47,846 nucleotides of DNA from Nocardioidaceae bacterium (lineage in GTDB: Bacteria > Actinomycetota > Actinomycetes > Propionibacteriales > Nocardioidaceae): positions 1 to 47,846 of the forward strand of contig JAICXL010000010.1 in NCBI GenBank assembly GCA_025980475.1. Reading direction: 5' to 3'. Below the pieces are notes generated by a model. The model was given only the letters and a program-made list of their open reading frames with translations, was not told the origin of the DNA and made no database searches. Positions 1-7,657 of this stretch are shown piece after piece. The position numbers were made by a program, and so were the translations under genes. How positions within the stretch are numbered: position 1 is the first letter of the stretch; each line of letters begins with the position of its first letter.

Positions 1-1341
1 CCGGCCACCGGGCATCGGCCGGCGGCCCAGCACCCGACCGAGGGACGCCAGTCGCTCACCGGCAGCCATCCGTCGGGAGTCGGAGAAGGCCCAGGAGGTC
101 GCCTTCATCGCCAGGGACTCAGCCTTCGGGACCCTCGACCGGTGGGCGTCGACGACCTGGGCGCGCTGGTCGACCAGCACGGTGGGAATGTCGATGCGGA
201 CCGGGCAGACCTCGAAGCAGGCCCCGCACAGCGACGAGGCGAACGGCAGGGAATCGACCTGCGGGTCGCCGTGGCCGCGCATCAGCGGGTTGAGGATCGC
301 GCCGATCGGGCCGGGATAGACCGATCCGTAGGCGTGCCCGCCGACCCGCTCGTAGACCGGGCAGACGTTCAGGCACGCCGAGCACCGGATGCAGCGCAGC
401 GCCTCCCGGCCGACCTCGTCGGCCAGGGCCCGGGTGCGGCCGTTGTCGAGGAGCACGACGTGCACCTCCTGCGGCCCGTCACCGGGCGTGACCCCCGACC
501 AGGTGGAGGTGTAGGGGTTCATCCGCTCGCCGGTCGACGAGCGCGGCAGCAGCCGCAGCATCACGCCGAGGTCGGCCCAGGTCGGCAGCACCTTCTCGAT
601 GCCCACCACGCTGATCAGGACCTCGGGCAGGGTCAGGCACATCCGGCCGTTGCCCTCGGACTCCACCACGACCAGGCTGCCGGTCTCCGCGACGGCGAAG
701 TTGGCCCCGGAGACGCCGACCTTTGCGCGCAGGAACTTCTCGCGAAGGTGATCTCGGGCGGCGGCCGCGAGTACGGCGGGCTCGTCGCTCAGGTCATCGG
801 GCGCGGGCCGGCCGGAGTCCTTCATGTGGCGGAGGAAGATCTGTCGGATCTCCGAGCGGTTGCGGTGGATCGCCGGCACCAGGATGTGGCTGGGCAGGTC
901 GTCGCCCAACTGCACGATCAGCTCGGCGAGGTCGGTCTCCCACGCGGCGATGCCCTCCTTGGCCAGCGCCTCGTTGAGTCCGATCTCCTGGGTGGCCATC
1001 GACTTGACCTTGACCACCTCGTCGGCGCCGTGACGGCGCACGATCCGGGCGACGGTCGCGTTGGCCTCCGCGGCGTCCCGGGCCCAGTGCACCACTGCGC
1101 CGTTGTCGGTCAGCGTCTTCTCGAGCCGACGCAGCTGCTCCTCCAGGTCGAGCAGCGCCCGGTCCTTGGCCGCTGCCCCGGCCACCCGCAGGTCCTCCCA
1201 GTCGGGCACCTCGGCGACGACCCTCGCGCGCTTGTCCCGGATGGTGGCGGTGGCATGGGCCAGGTTGCGACGCAGCTGGGTGTCCGCCAGCGCTTCGCGG
1301 GCCGCGGCGGGGAAGGCGGGCATGCCGACGAATGCGCTCAT
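1..1341 (-). CDS. lutB: Lactate utilization iron-sulfur protein LutB (3' end cut by window edge)
   Basis: Iron-sulfur subunit of the cytoplasmic LutABC system that oxidises L-lactate to pyruvate. The visible 447 residues start with a LUD-type domain, followed by a CxxCxxCxxxCP ferredoxin motif (C317, C320, C323, C327) and a second cysteine group, CGACFEVCP (C372, C375, C379), as expected for the two-cluster LutB family. The frame stays open to base 1, so the C-terminus lies outside; relatives are about 470-500 residues, so little is missing. The ATG at 1341 overlaps the lutA stop (ATGA), implying translational coupling. lutC is not in the window. The function is by family, and glycolate-oxidase-like relatives are less likely given the LUD/ferredoxin layout. 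Confidence 0.9.
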   Translation of the reverse strand, partial: MSAFVGMPAFPAAAREALADTQLRRNLAHATATIRDKRARVVAEVPDWEDLRVAGAAAKDRALLDLEEQLRRLEKTLTDNGAVVHWARDAAEANATVARIVRRHGADEVVKVKSMATQEIGLNEALAKEGIAAWETDLAELIVQLGDDLPSHILVPAIHRNRSEIRQIFLRHMKDSGRPAPDDLSDEPAVLAAAARDHLREKFLRAKVGVSGANFAVAETGSLVVVESEGNGRMCLTLPEVLISVVGIEKVLPTWADLGVMLRLLPRSSTGERMNPYTSTWSGVTPGDGPQEVHVVLLDNGRTRALADEVGREALRCIRCSACLNVCPVYERVGGHAYGSVYPGPIGAILNPLMRGHGDPQVDSLPFASSLCGACFEVCPVRIDIPTVLVDQRAQVVDAHRSRVPKAESLAMKATSWAFSDSRRMAAGERLASLGRVLGRRPMPGGR

Positions 1342-2075
1342 GGGCCGTCCTCCGTGCTCGCCAGCACCTCGGCCAGGTGCATCACCCGCACCCCGGACCG
1401 CTGCCGTGAGAGCAGCCCGCCGATGTGCATCAGACACGAGTTGTCGCCGGCGACCAGGACCTCCGCGCCGCTCTCGCGTACGTGCCGGGCCTTGTCAGCG
1501 CCCATCGCCACCGACGTGTCGGCGTTCTTCACCGCGAAGGTGCCCCCGAAGCCGCAGCACTCCTCCGCCTGCGGCAGGTCGACCAGCTCGAGCCCGCGCA
1601 CCGCCTCGAGCAGCCGTCGCGGCCGGTCACCGACGCCGAGCATCCGCAGGGAGTGGCAGGTCGGGTGGTAGGCAACCCGGTGCGGGAACGATGCACCCAC
1701 GTCGGTCACGCCGAGCACGTCGACGAGGAACTCGGTGAGCTCATGGACCCGCGGGGAGATCTCCCCGACGGCCTGCCCGAGGCCGGCGTCCCCCGACCGG
1801 CGGGCGACCATGGCGTGCTGGTGCCGCACCGAGCCGGTGCACGAGCCGGACGGCACCACGATCGCGTCGTAGCCCGCGAACGCCTCGACGAAGGTGCGCA
1901 CCACCGGCACCGCCTCGTCGAGGTAGCCGGTGTTCACCATCGGCTGCCCGCAGCAGGTCTGCGCGGCCGGGAAGTCCACCTCCACGCCGAGCCGCTCGAG
2001 CAGGCCGACCACCGCCTTGCCGGTCTCGGGGTAGAGCGCGTCGTTGATGCAGGTGACCAGCAGCGCGACCCTCAT
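1338..2075 (-). CDS. lutA: Lactate utilization protein LutA, (Fe-S)-binding, CCG domains
   Basis: Cysteine-rich (CCG) subunit of the L-lactate oxidation complex, which receives electrons from lactate oxidation. It has 245 residues, normal for LutA. Two CCG domains are visible: a first TCCGQP motif at C41-C42 with C79, and a second with C140, ECCGFGGTF at C173-C174, and C214. The ATG at 2075 (MRVALLV) starts directly at the conserved N-terminus; a longer in-frame reading upstream would run through the tadA terminator-like hairpin and has no family-like sequence. The gene overlaps lutB by 4 bases, so the two form an operon. A GlcF or heterodisulfide-reductase-type protein would be longer. Confidence 0.92.
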   Translation of the reverse strand: MRVALLVTCINDALYPETGKAVVGLLERLGVEVDFPAAQTCCGQPMVNTGYLDEAVPVVRTFVEAFAGYDAIVVPSGSCTGSVRHQHAMVARRSGDAGLGQAVGEISPRVHELTEFLVDVLGVTDVGASFPHRVAYHPTCHSLRMLGVGDRPRRLLEAVRGLELVDLPQAEECCGFGGTFAVKNADTSVAMGADKARHVRESGAEVLVAGDNSCLMHIGGLLSRQRSGVRVMHLAEVLASTEDGP

Positions 2076-2103
2076 GTAGCCATCCTCGCAGGCCGGTGCG
2101 AGC

Positions 2104-2127
2104 GGCGCCCCGGTTGGCTGGGGCGCC
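2104..2127 (-). terminator. Stem-loop just after tadA
   Basis: Perfect 8-bp GC-rich inverted repeat (GGCGCCCC at 2104-2111 and GGGGCGCC at 2120-2127) with an 8-nt loop, beginning two bases past the tadA stop on the minus strand and lying before lutA. There is no T-tract, so it could be a GC-type terminator or an mRNA 3'-end stabiliser separating tadA from lutAB. Confidence 0.5.
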
Positions 2128-2128
2128 C

Positions 2129-2593
2129 TCAGCCCCCCCGCTGTACGGCGAAGAACTCCTCCAGCAGGGCGGTCGACTCCCCGGCCAGCACGCCGCCGAC
2201 CACCTCCGGCCGGTGGTTGAGCCGACGGTCGCGGACCACGTCCCACAGCGATCCTGCCGCGCCGGCCTTGTCGTCGTACGCCCCGAAGACCAGGCGGTCG
2301 ACCCGCGCGAGCACGAGGGCGCCGGCGCACATGGTGCACGGCTCGAGGGTGACGACCAGGCTGCAGCCGGTCAGCCGCCACACCCCGAGGGTCCGGGCCG
2401 CCTCCCGCAGGGCGACCACCTCGGCGTGCCCGGTAGGGTCACCGTCGCGCTCCCGGACGTTGTGGCCGGAGCCGATGACCGTGCCCGACGGGTCGACGAC
2501 GACGGCGCCGACCGGCACGTCGCCGGAGCCGAGGGAGGACCGTGCCTCGGTCAGCGCAGCGTGCATCGGCGGCTCCCAGGCGGCGGCGTTCAC
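2129..2593 (-). CDS. tadA: tRNA-specific adenosine-34 deaminase TadA
   Basis: Zinc deaminase that converts A34 to inosine in tRNA-Arg(ACG) so that it reads several arginine codons. It has 154 residues, a usual size. The catalytic signature is complete: HAE (zinc ligand H56, proton shuttle E58) and PCTMC (zinc ligands C86 and C89), in the order of the cytidine-deaminase fold, followed by the TadA-type AYDDKAGAAGS and LNHRPEV segments. The ATG at 2593 overlaps the stop of the upstream partner gene (ATGA). A GC-rich hairpin follows the stop. A guanine or cytosine deaminase is less likely because the C-terminal region is TadA-like and the neighbour is the tadA-associated gene. Confidence 0.93.
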   Translation of the reverse strand: MNAAAWEPPMHAALTEARSSLGSGDVPVGAVVVDPSGTVIGSGHNVRERDGDPTGHAEVVALREAARTLGVWRLTGCSLVVTLEPCTMCAGALVLARVDRLVFGAYDDKAGAAGSLWDVVRDRRLNHRPEVVGGVLAGESTALLEEFFAVQRGG

Positions 2594-3081
2594 GCGTTCG
2601 AGAGGCCGGCCACGTCGTCGAACTTGGTGCCGAAGCCCGCACGGGTCGCGACCTCGCTGAGGATCTCCTCCGGGTAGAGGTCGAAGTCGTCCAGCAGCTC
2701 GGCGAGCTCGCTGGCCGACGTGCCCAGGTCGGTGACGATGCCGAGGTCTCCGGCCGGCACCTGCTCGTCGTCGTCCTCGACCGGCAGGCCGAGCTGGACG
2801 AACGCCGAGCGGGCCAGCGCCCAGTCGGTGGCGGCACTCGCGTCGGACAGCAGGAGCCGGACACTCGCCCCCAGGACGCGGATGATCAGCAGCCAGTCCT
2901 CGTCGACCGAGATCAGCGCGACCGCACCGGTCTCGGCCGGATAGCGTCGCAGCTCACGCGCGATCGCGTCGACCGACTCCAGCACCTCCTCGGGCAGCTC
3001 CTGGACATACCAGTCGTCCTCGTCGAGGTAGGCGACGATGGCGAGGTCGATGTCCTCGACCTCGTCGATGTCCTCGACCAT
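2590..3081 (-). CDS. tRNA adenosine deaminase-associated protein (actinobacterial)
   Basis: A 163-residue acidic protein without transmembrane segments or recognised catalytic motifs, matching by eye the actinobacterial family that sits beside tadA and is named only for that. Its biochemical role is unknown; the 4-base ATGA overlap with tadA implies co-translation and a linked job in tRNA modification. The N-terminus is very acidic (residues 1-25 rich in Asp and Glu) and further acidic clusters occur near residue 110. The ATG at 3081 was chosen because an AGGAG lies 6 bases upstream; the reading frame continues upstream but through a 13-bp tandem repeat. A conserved hypothetical is the safe alternative name. 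Confidence 0.8.
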   Translation of the reverse strand: MVEDIDEVEDIDLAIVAYLDEDDWYVQELPEEVLESVDAIARELRRYPAETGAVALISVDEDWLLIIRVLGASVRLLLSDASAATDWALARSAFVQLGLPVEDDDEQVPAGDLGIVTDLGTSASELAELLDDFDLYPEEILSEVATRAGFGTKFDDVAGLSNA

Positions 3082-3091
3082 GGCTGACTCC

Positions 3092-3122
3092 TGTGCCTCA
3101 ACGATGTGCCTCAACGATGTGC
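3092..3122. repeat. 13-bp tandem repeat in tad/upp divergent promoter region
   Basis: Two exact head-to-tail copies of TGTGCCTCAACGA (3092-3104 and 3105-3117) plus a partial third (TGTGC, 3118-3122). They lie between the diverging tadA-associated gene and upp, just upstream of the former's Shine-Dalgarno. This could be a slippage product or a pair of direct-repeat binding sites. Confidence 0.8.
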
Positions 3123-3180
3123 TGCCACCCTCGATGGTCGCAGACCCGGCGCCACGCCACCACACCTGTTTTCGATGCCC

Positions 3181-3186
3181 TAGCGT
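3181..3186 (+). promoter_or_regulatory. -10 element (TAGCGT) for upp, leaderless type
   Basis: TAGCGT matches the actinobacterial TANNNT -10 and is followed by exactly 6 bases and the upp ATG at 3193, with no Shine-Dalgarno in between. This is the arrangement of a leaderless transcript starting at the A of the start codon. No convincing -35 is visible. Confidence 0.6.
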
Positions 3187-3192
3187 GGGCGC

Positions 3193-3831
3193 ATGCGAGT
3201 TCACGTCGTCGACCACCCGCTCGTCTCCCACAAGCTCACTGCCTTGCGTGACGAGCGCACCGAGTCCCCGACGTTCCGGCTGCTGGCCGATGAGCTGGTC
3301 ACCTTGCTGGCCTACGAGGCCACTCGCGACGCGCGGGTCGAGGAGGTCACCGTCGAGACCCCCGTCGCCCCCGCTCACGGCGTCCGGCTGGCCGCGCCGA
3401 AGCCCCTCGTGGTGCCGATCCTGCGGGCCGGGCTCGGCATGCTCGACGGGATGGTGCGGCTGCTGCCGACCGCCGAGGTCGGCTTCCTGGGCATGGTCCG
3501 TGACGAGGACACCCTCAAGGCGTCGACCTACGCCGAGCGCCTGCCGGCCGATCTCTCCGGGCGGCAGTGCTATGTCCTCGACCCGATGCTGGCCACCGGC
3601 GGCACCCTGGCCGCTGCGATCCGGTTCCTCACCGACCGCGGCGCCGACCACATCACCGCGATCTGCCTGCTCTGCGCACCGGAAGGGATCGAGCGGCTCG
3701 AGCGCGAGCTCGACGGCCTGGCCGCCCCGATCACCGTGGTGACCGCGGCGATGGACGAGAAGCTCAACGAGAAGGGCTACATCGTGCCCGGGCTCGGCGA
3801 CGCCGGCGACCGCCTCTACGGCGTCGTCTAG
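3193..3831 (+). CDS. upp: Uracil phosphoribosyltransferase
   Basis: Pyrimidine-salvage enzyme: uracil + PRPP gives UMP + pyrophosphate, in the cytoplasm. The 212-residue length is typical. Landmarks are the N-terminal [13 protein letters not shown], the [12 protein letters not shown] segment, the PRPP-binding loop [12 protein letters not shown] around residues 126-137 and the C-terminal uracil-binding [12 protein letters not shown]. The ATG at 3193 fits both the family N-terminus and the TAGCGT box 6 bases upstream. The stop codon (3829-3831) directly abuts the stop of the convergent pntB, leaving no intergenic base. Bifunctional PyrR is excluded by the uracil loop and the overall alignment. 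Confidence 0.96.
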   Translation: MRVHVVDHPLVSHKLTALRDERTESPTFRLLADELVTLLAYEATRDARVEEVTVETPVAPAHGVRLAAPKPLVVPILRAGLGMLDGMVRLLPTAEVGFLGMVRDEDTLKASTYAERLPADLSGRQCYVLDPMLATGGTLAAAIRFLTDRGADHITAICLLCAPEGIERLERELDGLAAPITVVTAAMDEKLNEKGYIVPGLGDAGDRLYGVV

Positions 3832-5214
3832 TCACAGTGCCTTGACGGCGTTGAGCAGCTTGCCCAACGACTCCTTGGCATCCCCGAAGAGCAACGTGGT
3901 CTTCGGGTCGAAGAGCAGCTCGTTCTCGATGCCGGCGAAGCCCGGGCGCATCGACCGCTTCAGGAAGACGATCTGCTGGGCGTCGTCGGCGTTGAGGATC
4001 GGCATGCCGTAGATCGGCGCGCCGGGAGTGGTCTTGGCGGCGGGGTTCACGACGTCGTTGGCACCGACGACGAGGGCCACGTCGGCGTGCTTGAACTCCC
4101 CGTTGATGTCATCCATCTCGACCAGCTGCTCGTAGGGCACCTGGGCCTCGGCAAGGAGCACGTTCATGTGGCCGGGCATCCGGCCGGCGACGGGGTGGAT
4201 GGCGTAGTCGACCTTGGTGCCCCGGGCGATGAGCACGTCGACGAGCTCGCGCAGGGTGTGCTGGGCCTGGGCGACGGCCAGTCCGTAGCCGGGCACGATG
4301 ATCACCCGGTCGGCGTAGCCGAGCAGGATCGCCACGTCCTCAGGGCCGGCCGACCGCACCGGACGGTCGGAGGCGACGCCGGCGCCGAGGGTGGAGCCAC
4401 CCTTCAGCGCGCCGAAGAGGATGTTGGTCACCGAGCGGCCCATGGCCCGCGCCATCAGCAGGGTCAGGAACGTCCCGGAGGCACCGACCAGGGTCCCCGC
4501 GACGAGGAGGAGCGTGTTCTGCAGGACGTAGCCGCCGGCCGCCACGGTCAGGCCGGTGAAGGCGTTGAGCAACGAGATCACGATCGGCACGTCGGCACCA
4601 CCGACCGGCAGCACCAGCAGGAGGCCGACCAGCAGGCCGAGGACGCCCAGGATGATCGCCACGGTCATGTTGGGGCCGGTGACGGTGAGCACCGCCAGCG
4701 CGACGGCCGCGATGAAACCGCCCCCGAAGAGCACGGGCAGGCCGGGGAAGACCACCGGCCGGGAGGTCATCAGCTCCTGCAGCTTGGCGAAGGTGATCGC
4801 CGACCCGGAGAAGGAGATGGCTCCGACACCGATGGTGAACGCGGTGGCGGCGAGGATGAACCAGTGGATCGACGACCCGGCCGTCAGCCGCTCCTGGAGC
4901 TCGAGCAGCGCGACCAGCGACGCCGCGCCGCCGCCGACGCCGTTGAAGAGCGCCACCATCTGCGGCATCTGGGTCATCTGGACCTTGCGCGCACCTACGA
5001 CGCCGCCGATGGCGCCGACCACGATGCCGGCCACGATCAGCCAGACGTGGCGCAGGTCGAGGTAGATGAAGGGCAGGATGATGCCCACCACCGCGGCGGC
5101 AGCGCCGATGAGGTTGCCCGTGCGGGCGGTCTTCGGGCCGGACAGGCCCTTCAGCGCGAGGATGAAGCAGACCGCGCAGGCCAGGTAGACCAGCTGCACC
5201 CAGGTCGGCGTCAC
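3832..5214 (-). CDS. pntB: Re/Si-specific NAD(P)+ transhydrogenase subunit beta
   Basis: Membrane beta subunit of the proton-translocating transhydrogenase that makes NADPH from NADH at the expense of the proton gradient. The 460 residues contain roughly eight hydrophobic helices (residues 1-270) forming the proton channel, then the cytoplasmic NADP(H)-binding dIII domain, recognisable by GYGLAVAQAQ near 300, HPVAGRMPGHMNVLLAEA and GANDVVNPAA, and the terminal FGDAKESL. It is the last gene of pntAA-pntAB-pntB, overlapping pntAB by 4 bases (ATGA). Its stop touches the stop of convergent upp, so any terminator must lie inside upp. All key motifs seem intact. Confidence 0.95.
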   Translation of the reverse strand: MTPTWVQLVYLACAVCFILALKGLSGPKTARTGNLIGAAAAVVGIILPFIYLDLRHVWLIVAGIVVGAIGGVVGARKVQMTQMPQMVALFNGVGGGAASLVALLELQERLTAGSSIHWFILAATAFTIGVGAISFSGSAITFAKLQELMTSRPVVFPGLPVLFGGGFIAAVALAVLTVTGPNMTVAIILGVLGLLVGLLLVLPVGGADVPIVISLLNAFTGLTVAAGGYVLQNTLLLVAGTLVGASGTFLTLLMARAMGRSVTNILFGALKGGSTLGAGVASDRPVRSAGPEDVAILLGYADRVIIVPGYGLAVAQAQHTLRELVDVLIARGTKVDYAIHPVAGRMPGHMNVLLAEAQVPYEQLVEMDDINGEFKHADVALVVGANDVVNPAAKTTPGAPIYGMPILNADDAQQIVFLKRSMRPGFAGIENELLFDPKTTLLFGDAKESLGKLLNAVKAL

Positions 5215-5522
5215 GCGTCGGCCCCCTTCTTCACGGCCTTGGGCTTCTTCCGGCTGAACATCTGCAGCATCCGGTCGGTGACGACGAAGCCGCCCACCAT
5301 GTTCACCGCCGCGAGCACGATCGCGATGAAGCCGACCACCAGCACCGCCGTGTTGTCGCTGGAGCCGGTGACCAGGATCGCGCCGAGCAGGATGATCCCG
5401 TGGATGGCGTTGGCCCCCGACATCAGCGGGGTGTGCAGCGTCGAAGAGACCTTGGAGATCACCTCGGTGCCGACGAAGACGCTCAGGATGAAGATCGTCA
5501 GCCAGACGACGGGTTCGCTCAC
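5211..5522 (-). CDS. pntAB: NAD(P) transhydrogenase subunit alpha part 2 (membrane)
   Basis: Small membrane half of the split alpha subunit of the proton-translocating transhydrogenase. The 103 residues form three hydrophobic helices (about 4-20, 36-54, 58-78) and a basic tail, as in the separate PntAB proteins of actinobacteria and alphaproteobacteria. It contains the conserved VISKVSSTLHTPLMSGANA segment preceding the second helix. It overlaps pntB and pntAA by 4 bases each, fixing the stoichiometric operon order pntAA-pntAB-pntB. Confidence 0.95.
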   Translation of the reverse strand: MSEPVVWLTIFILSVFVGTEVISKVSSTLHTPLMSGANAIHGIILLGAILVTGSSDNTAVLVVGFIAIVLAAVNMVGGFVVTDRMLQMFSRKKPKAVKKGADA

Positions 5523-6676
5523 GGGGTGGCCTCCTCGGTGGGCCCGTCGATCGCTTCGCGGGTGGGTTCGTGCAGGATCCTCCGGTCGTGCGTCACGCAG
5601 GCACCGGCCACGATCTCGTCGTCGAAGTCCGGTGTGAACGCAGCCGGCGCATCCTCTGACGCAGGCCGGGTCATCAGCGTGACCAGGTTGACGACGTTCT
5701 GGGCATAGAGCCGCGAGGCGGGGCCAGGCATCGAGCTCGGCACGTTCTGTCCGCCCCAGACCTGGGCGTGCCCGATCCGCACGACGCGTCCGGGCTCGGA
5801 GCCCTCGACGTTGCCGCCGGTCTCCGCGGCCAGGTCGACGACCACCGATCCCGGCTTCATCTGCTCGACCATCTCGCGGGTGACCAGCATCGGTGCCTGC
5901 CGGCCGGGCACGGCCGCGGTGGTGATCAGCGCATCGGCGGCTGCGATGTACGGCGACAACAGCTCCCGCTGTCGCGCCGCCCGGTCCTCGGTCATCTCGC
6001 GGGCGTAGCCACCGGCGCCCTCGAGCGTGTCCAGCTCCAGGTCGATCGACTGCGCCCCCATCGACCGGATCTCCTCGGCAGCGGCCGCGCGGACGTCGTA
6101 GGCCTTGACCACCGCGCCGAGCCGCTTGCAGGTGGCGATCGCCTGCAGGCCGGCGACGCCGGCGCCCAGCACCACGACCTCCGCCGGCGGGACGGTGCCT
6201 GCCGCGGTCATGTTCAAGGGGAAGAACCGCCGCAGCAGGCCGGCGGCCACGATCGCGCAGCGGTAGCCGGAGACCAGCGCCTGTGAGGAGAGCGCATCCA
6301 TCGACTGCGCCCGCGAGATCCGGGGGACCAGCTCCATCGCGAACGAGGTGACCCCCACGTCGCGCAGGTCGACCACCAGGTCGTGGGAGGAGCCCACCGG
6401 AAGGAACGAGATGGTGCTGGCTCCCTCACGCAGCCGGCGCACCCGGTCGGTGGCCAGCGGCTGCACGGAGACGACGACGTCGGCCTCCTCGATGGCCCGC
6501 TCGTCGACGGCCGCGCCGGCGTCCACGTAGGACGCGTCGTCGAACTCGGCGCGCTCGCCGGCCCCAGGCTCGACCGCGACCTCGCAGCCGAGGCCGGTCA
6601 GCTTGCCCACCAGCTCGGGCACCATCGCGACGCGTGCCTCGCCCTCGCCGGACTCCCTTGCCACTGCGATCCTCAC
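5519..6676 (-). CDS. pntAA: NAD(P) transhydrogenase subunit alpha part 1 (NAD-binding)
   Basis: Cytoplasmic NAD(H)-binding dI domain of transhydrogenase, which passes hydride to PntB. It has 385 residues, the usual length for the split alpha subunit. The alanine-dehydrogenase/PNT N-terminal domain starts at RIAVARES; the Rossmann motif GAGVAGLQAIATCKRLGA lies near 170-190 and the GRQAPMLVT and DLAAETGGN motifs follow. The GTG start at 6676 gives the family N-terminus and lies 7 bases after TAGGTT. An alanine dehydrogenase is unlikely because pntAB and pntB follow with 4-base overlaps. Confidence 0.94.
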   Translation of the reverse strand: MRIAVARESGEGEARVAMVPELVGKLTGLGCEVAVEPGAGERAEFDDASYVDAGAAVDERAIEEADVVVSVQPLATDRVRRLREGASTISFLPVGSSHDLVVDLRDVGVTSFAMELVPRISRAQSMDALSSQALVSGYRCAIVAAGLLRRFFPLNMTAAGTVPPAEVVVLGAGVAGLQAIATCKRLGAVVKAYDVRAAAAEEIRSMGAQSIDLELDTLEGAGGYAREMTEDRAARQRELLSPYIAAADALITTAAVPGRQAPMLVTREMVEQMKPGSVVVDLAAETGGNVEGSEPGRVVRIGHAQVWGGQNVPSSMPGPASRLYAQNVVNLVTLMTRPASEDAPAAFTPDFDDEIVAGACVTHDRRILHEPTREAIDGPTEEATP

Positions 6677-6683
6677 GCGTGGA

Positions 6684-6689
6684 AACCTA
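6684..6689 (-). promoter_or_regulatory. -10 element (TAGGTT) for pnt operon, leaderless type
   Basis: Read on the minus strand, TAGGTT fits TANNNT and is followed by 7 bases and the pntAA GTG at 6676. No Shine-Dalgarno separates them. It would drive all three pnt genes. Confidence 0.5.
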
Positions 6690-6776
6690 GTGCAGAGTGC
6701 GGGGCGGCTTCGCCATTTGAGATCGGACTCACCCGGGCAGGCCGGATTCGATCGATCCAGCCGCGGCTCGGGCGAC

Positions 6777-7514
6777 TCAGCCGAGCTGGGTGCCGAAGAG
6801 CACGCCGATGCCGTAGGTGATCGCCATCGCCACCAGACCGCCGCCGATGTTGCGCAGCAACGCCCGCTTCCGGTCGGCCTCACCGAAGGCCGCCGACAGC
6901 ACCCCGGTCACGGCGAGCGCGACCACGACCGCGCCGACCGTGGCCCAGATCCGGAAGCCGTCGGGGACCAGCGTGATCGTCAGCAACGGCAGCAGCGCAC
7001 CCACGGTGAACGAGATCATCGAGGCCCAGGCAGCGTGCCACGGGTTGGTCAGGTCGTCGGGGTCGATGCCCAGCTCCACCTCGGCGTGCGCCGCGAGCGC
7101 GTCGTGGGCGGTGAGCTCCTCGGCGACCTGCCAGGCAAGCTGCTTGCTGAGCCCCTTGCGGCGGTAGATCCCCGCCAGCTCGGCGAGCTCCGCCTCTGGG
7201 TCGTCGCGGAGCTCGGCACGTTCCTTGTGCAACAGCGCGCGCTCGGTGTCGCGCTGGGTGCTGACCGAGACGTACTCCCCGGTGGCCATGCTGAGCGCGC
7301 CCGCGACCAGCCCAGCGGTCCCGGCGACCAGGATCGTGTGCGAGCTGGCGGTTGCGCCCGCAACCCCCATCACCAGGCCCGCGACCGACACGATCCCGTC
7401 GTTCGCTCCGAGGACACCGGCCCGCAGCCAGTTGAGGCGCGCGCCGACGGACTCGTCGTGCGGCTCGTCGTCGTGCCAGCCGGCATGCGGCACGTCGGAG
7501 GTCTGGAAGGACAT
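6777..7514 (-). CDS. VIT1/CCC1-family membrane transporter
   Basis: Predicted iron or manganese transporter or rubrerythrin-less VIT homologue in the cytoplasmic membrane. Of 245 residues, the first helices around 28-80 carry the family signature (GANDGIVSVAGLVMGVAGA and GALSMATGEYVSVSTQ), then a hydrophilic charged metal-binding-type segment (about 85-160) rich in Glu and Asp with H-rich positions, and three C-terminal helices (about 165-245). The N-terminal tail contains several His and Asp residues (HAGWHDDEPHDE). It stands alone, divergent from the PPOX-fold gene across 143 bases with two dyads. Substrate specificity is not visible in the sequence. Confidence 0.88.
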   Translation of the reverse strand: MSFQTSDVPHAGWHDDEPHDESVGARLNWLRAGVLGANDGIVSVAGLVMGVAGATASSHTILVAGTAGLVAGALSMATGEYVSVSTQRDTERALLHKERAELRDDPEAELAELAGIYRRKGLSKQLAWQVAEELTAHDALAAHAEVELGIDPDDLTNPWHAAWASMISFTVGALLPLLTITLVPDGFRIWATVGAVVVALAVTGVLSAAFGEADRKRALLRNIGGGLVAMAITYGIGVLFGTQLG

Positions 7515-7578
7515 GGCTCCATCGTTCCCGGCGCGCGGTGCCCCTGCAACGAAGGAAAGGCTGTCCTGCGCCTCGACA

Positions 7579-7599
7579 AACAGGTCCTTGGTCCCTGTT
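7579..7599. promoter_or_regulatory. Inverted repeat AACAGG-N9-CCTGTT, possible operator
   Basis: Perfect 6-bp arms (AACAGG 7579-7584, CCTGTT 7594-7599) around TCCTTGGTC, in the divergent region between the VIT gene and the PPOX-fold gene. The centre (GGTCC-TT-GGTCCC) loosely resembles half of a DosR/DevR-type box, a family that often controls small PPOX-fold proteins in actinobacteria. The identity of the regulator is a guess. Confidence 0.4.
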
Positions 7600-7615
7600 C
7601 CACGGGCCTCGGCGC

Positions 7616-7637
7616 TGCCTAGCGTGACACGTAGGCA
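7616..7637. promoter_or_regulatory. Near-perfect 22-base dyad over the PPOX-gene -10 region
   Basis: Outer arms TGCCTA (7616-7621) and TAGGCA (7632-7637) enclose a second dyad CGTG-A-CACG (7623-7631), with one extra G at 7622. The left arm contains a TAGCGT -10-like hexamer (7620-7625). It ends 5 bases before the strong Shine-Dalgarno GGGAGGAGG (7643-7651) of the gene starting at 7658. It is either an operator over the -10 or a leader hairpin. Confidence 0.45.
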
Positions 7638-7657
7638 GGGCCGGGAGGAGGCGGGCG

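Noticed and set aside
2590-3651. Longer reading (353 codons) for the tadA-associated protein
   Set aside because: The extension runs antisense to upp and through the 13-bp repeat; the ATG at 3081 has a proper Shine-Dalgarno.
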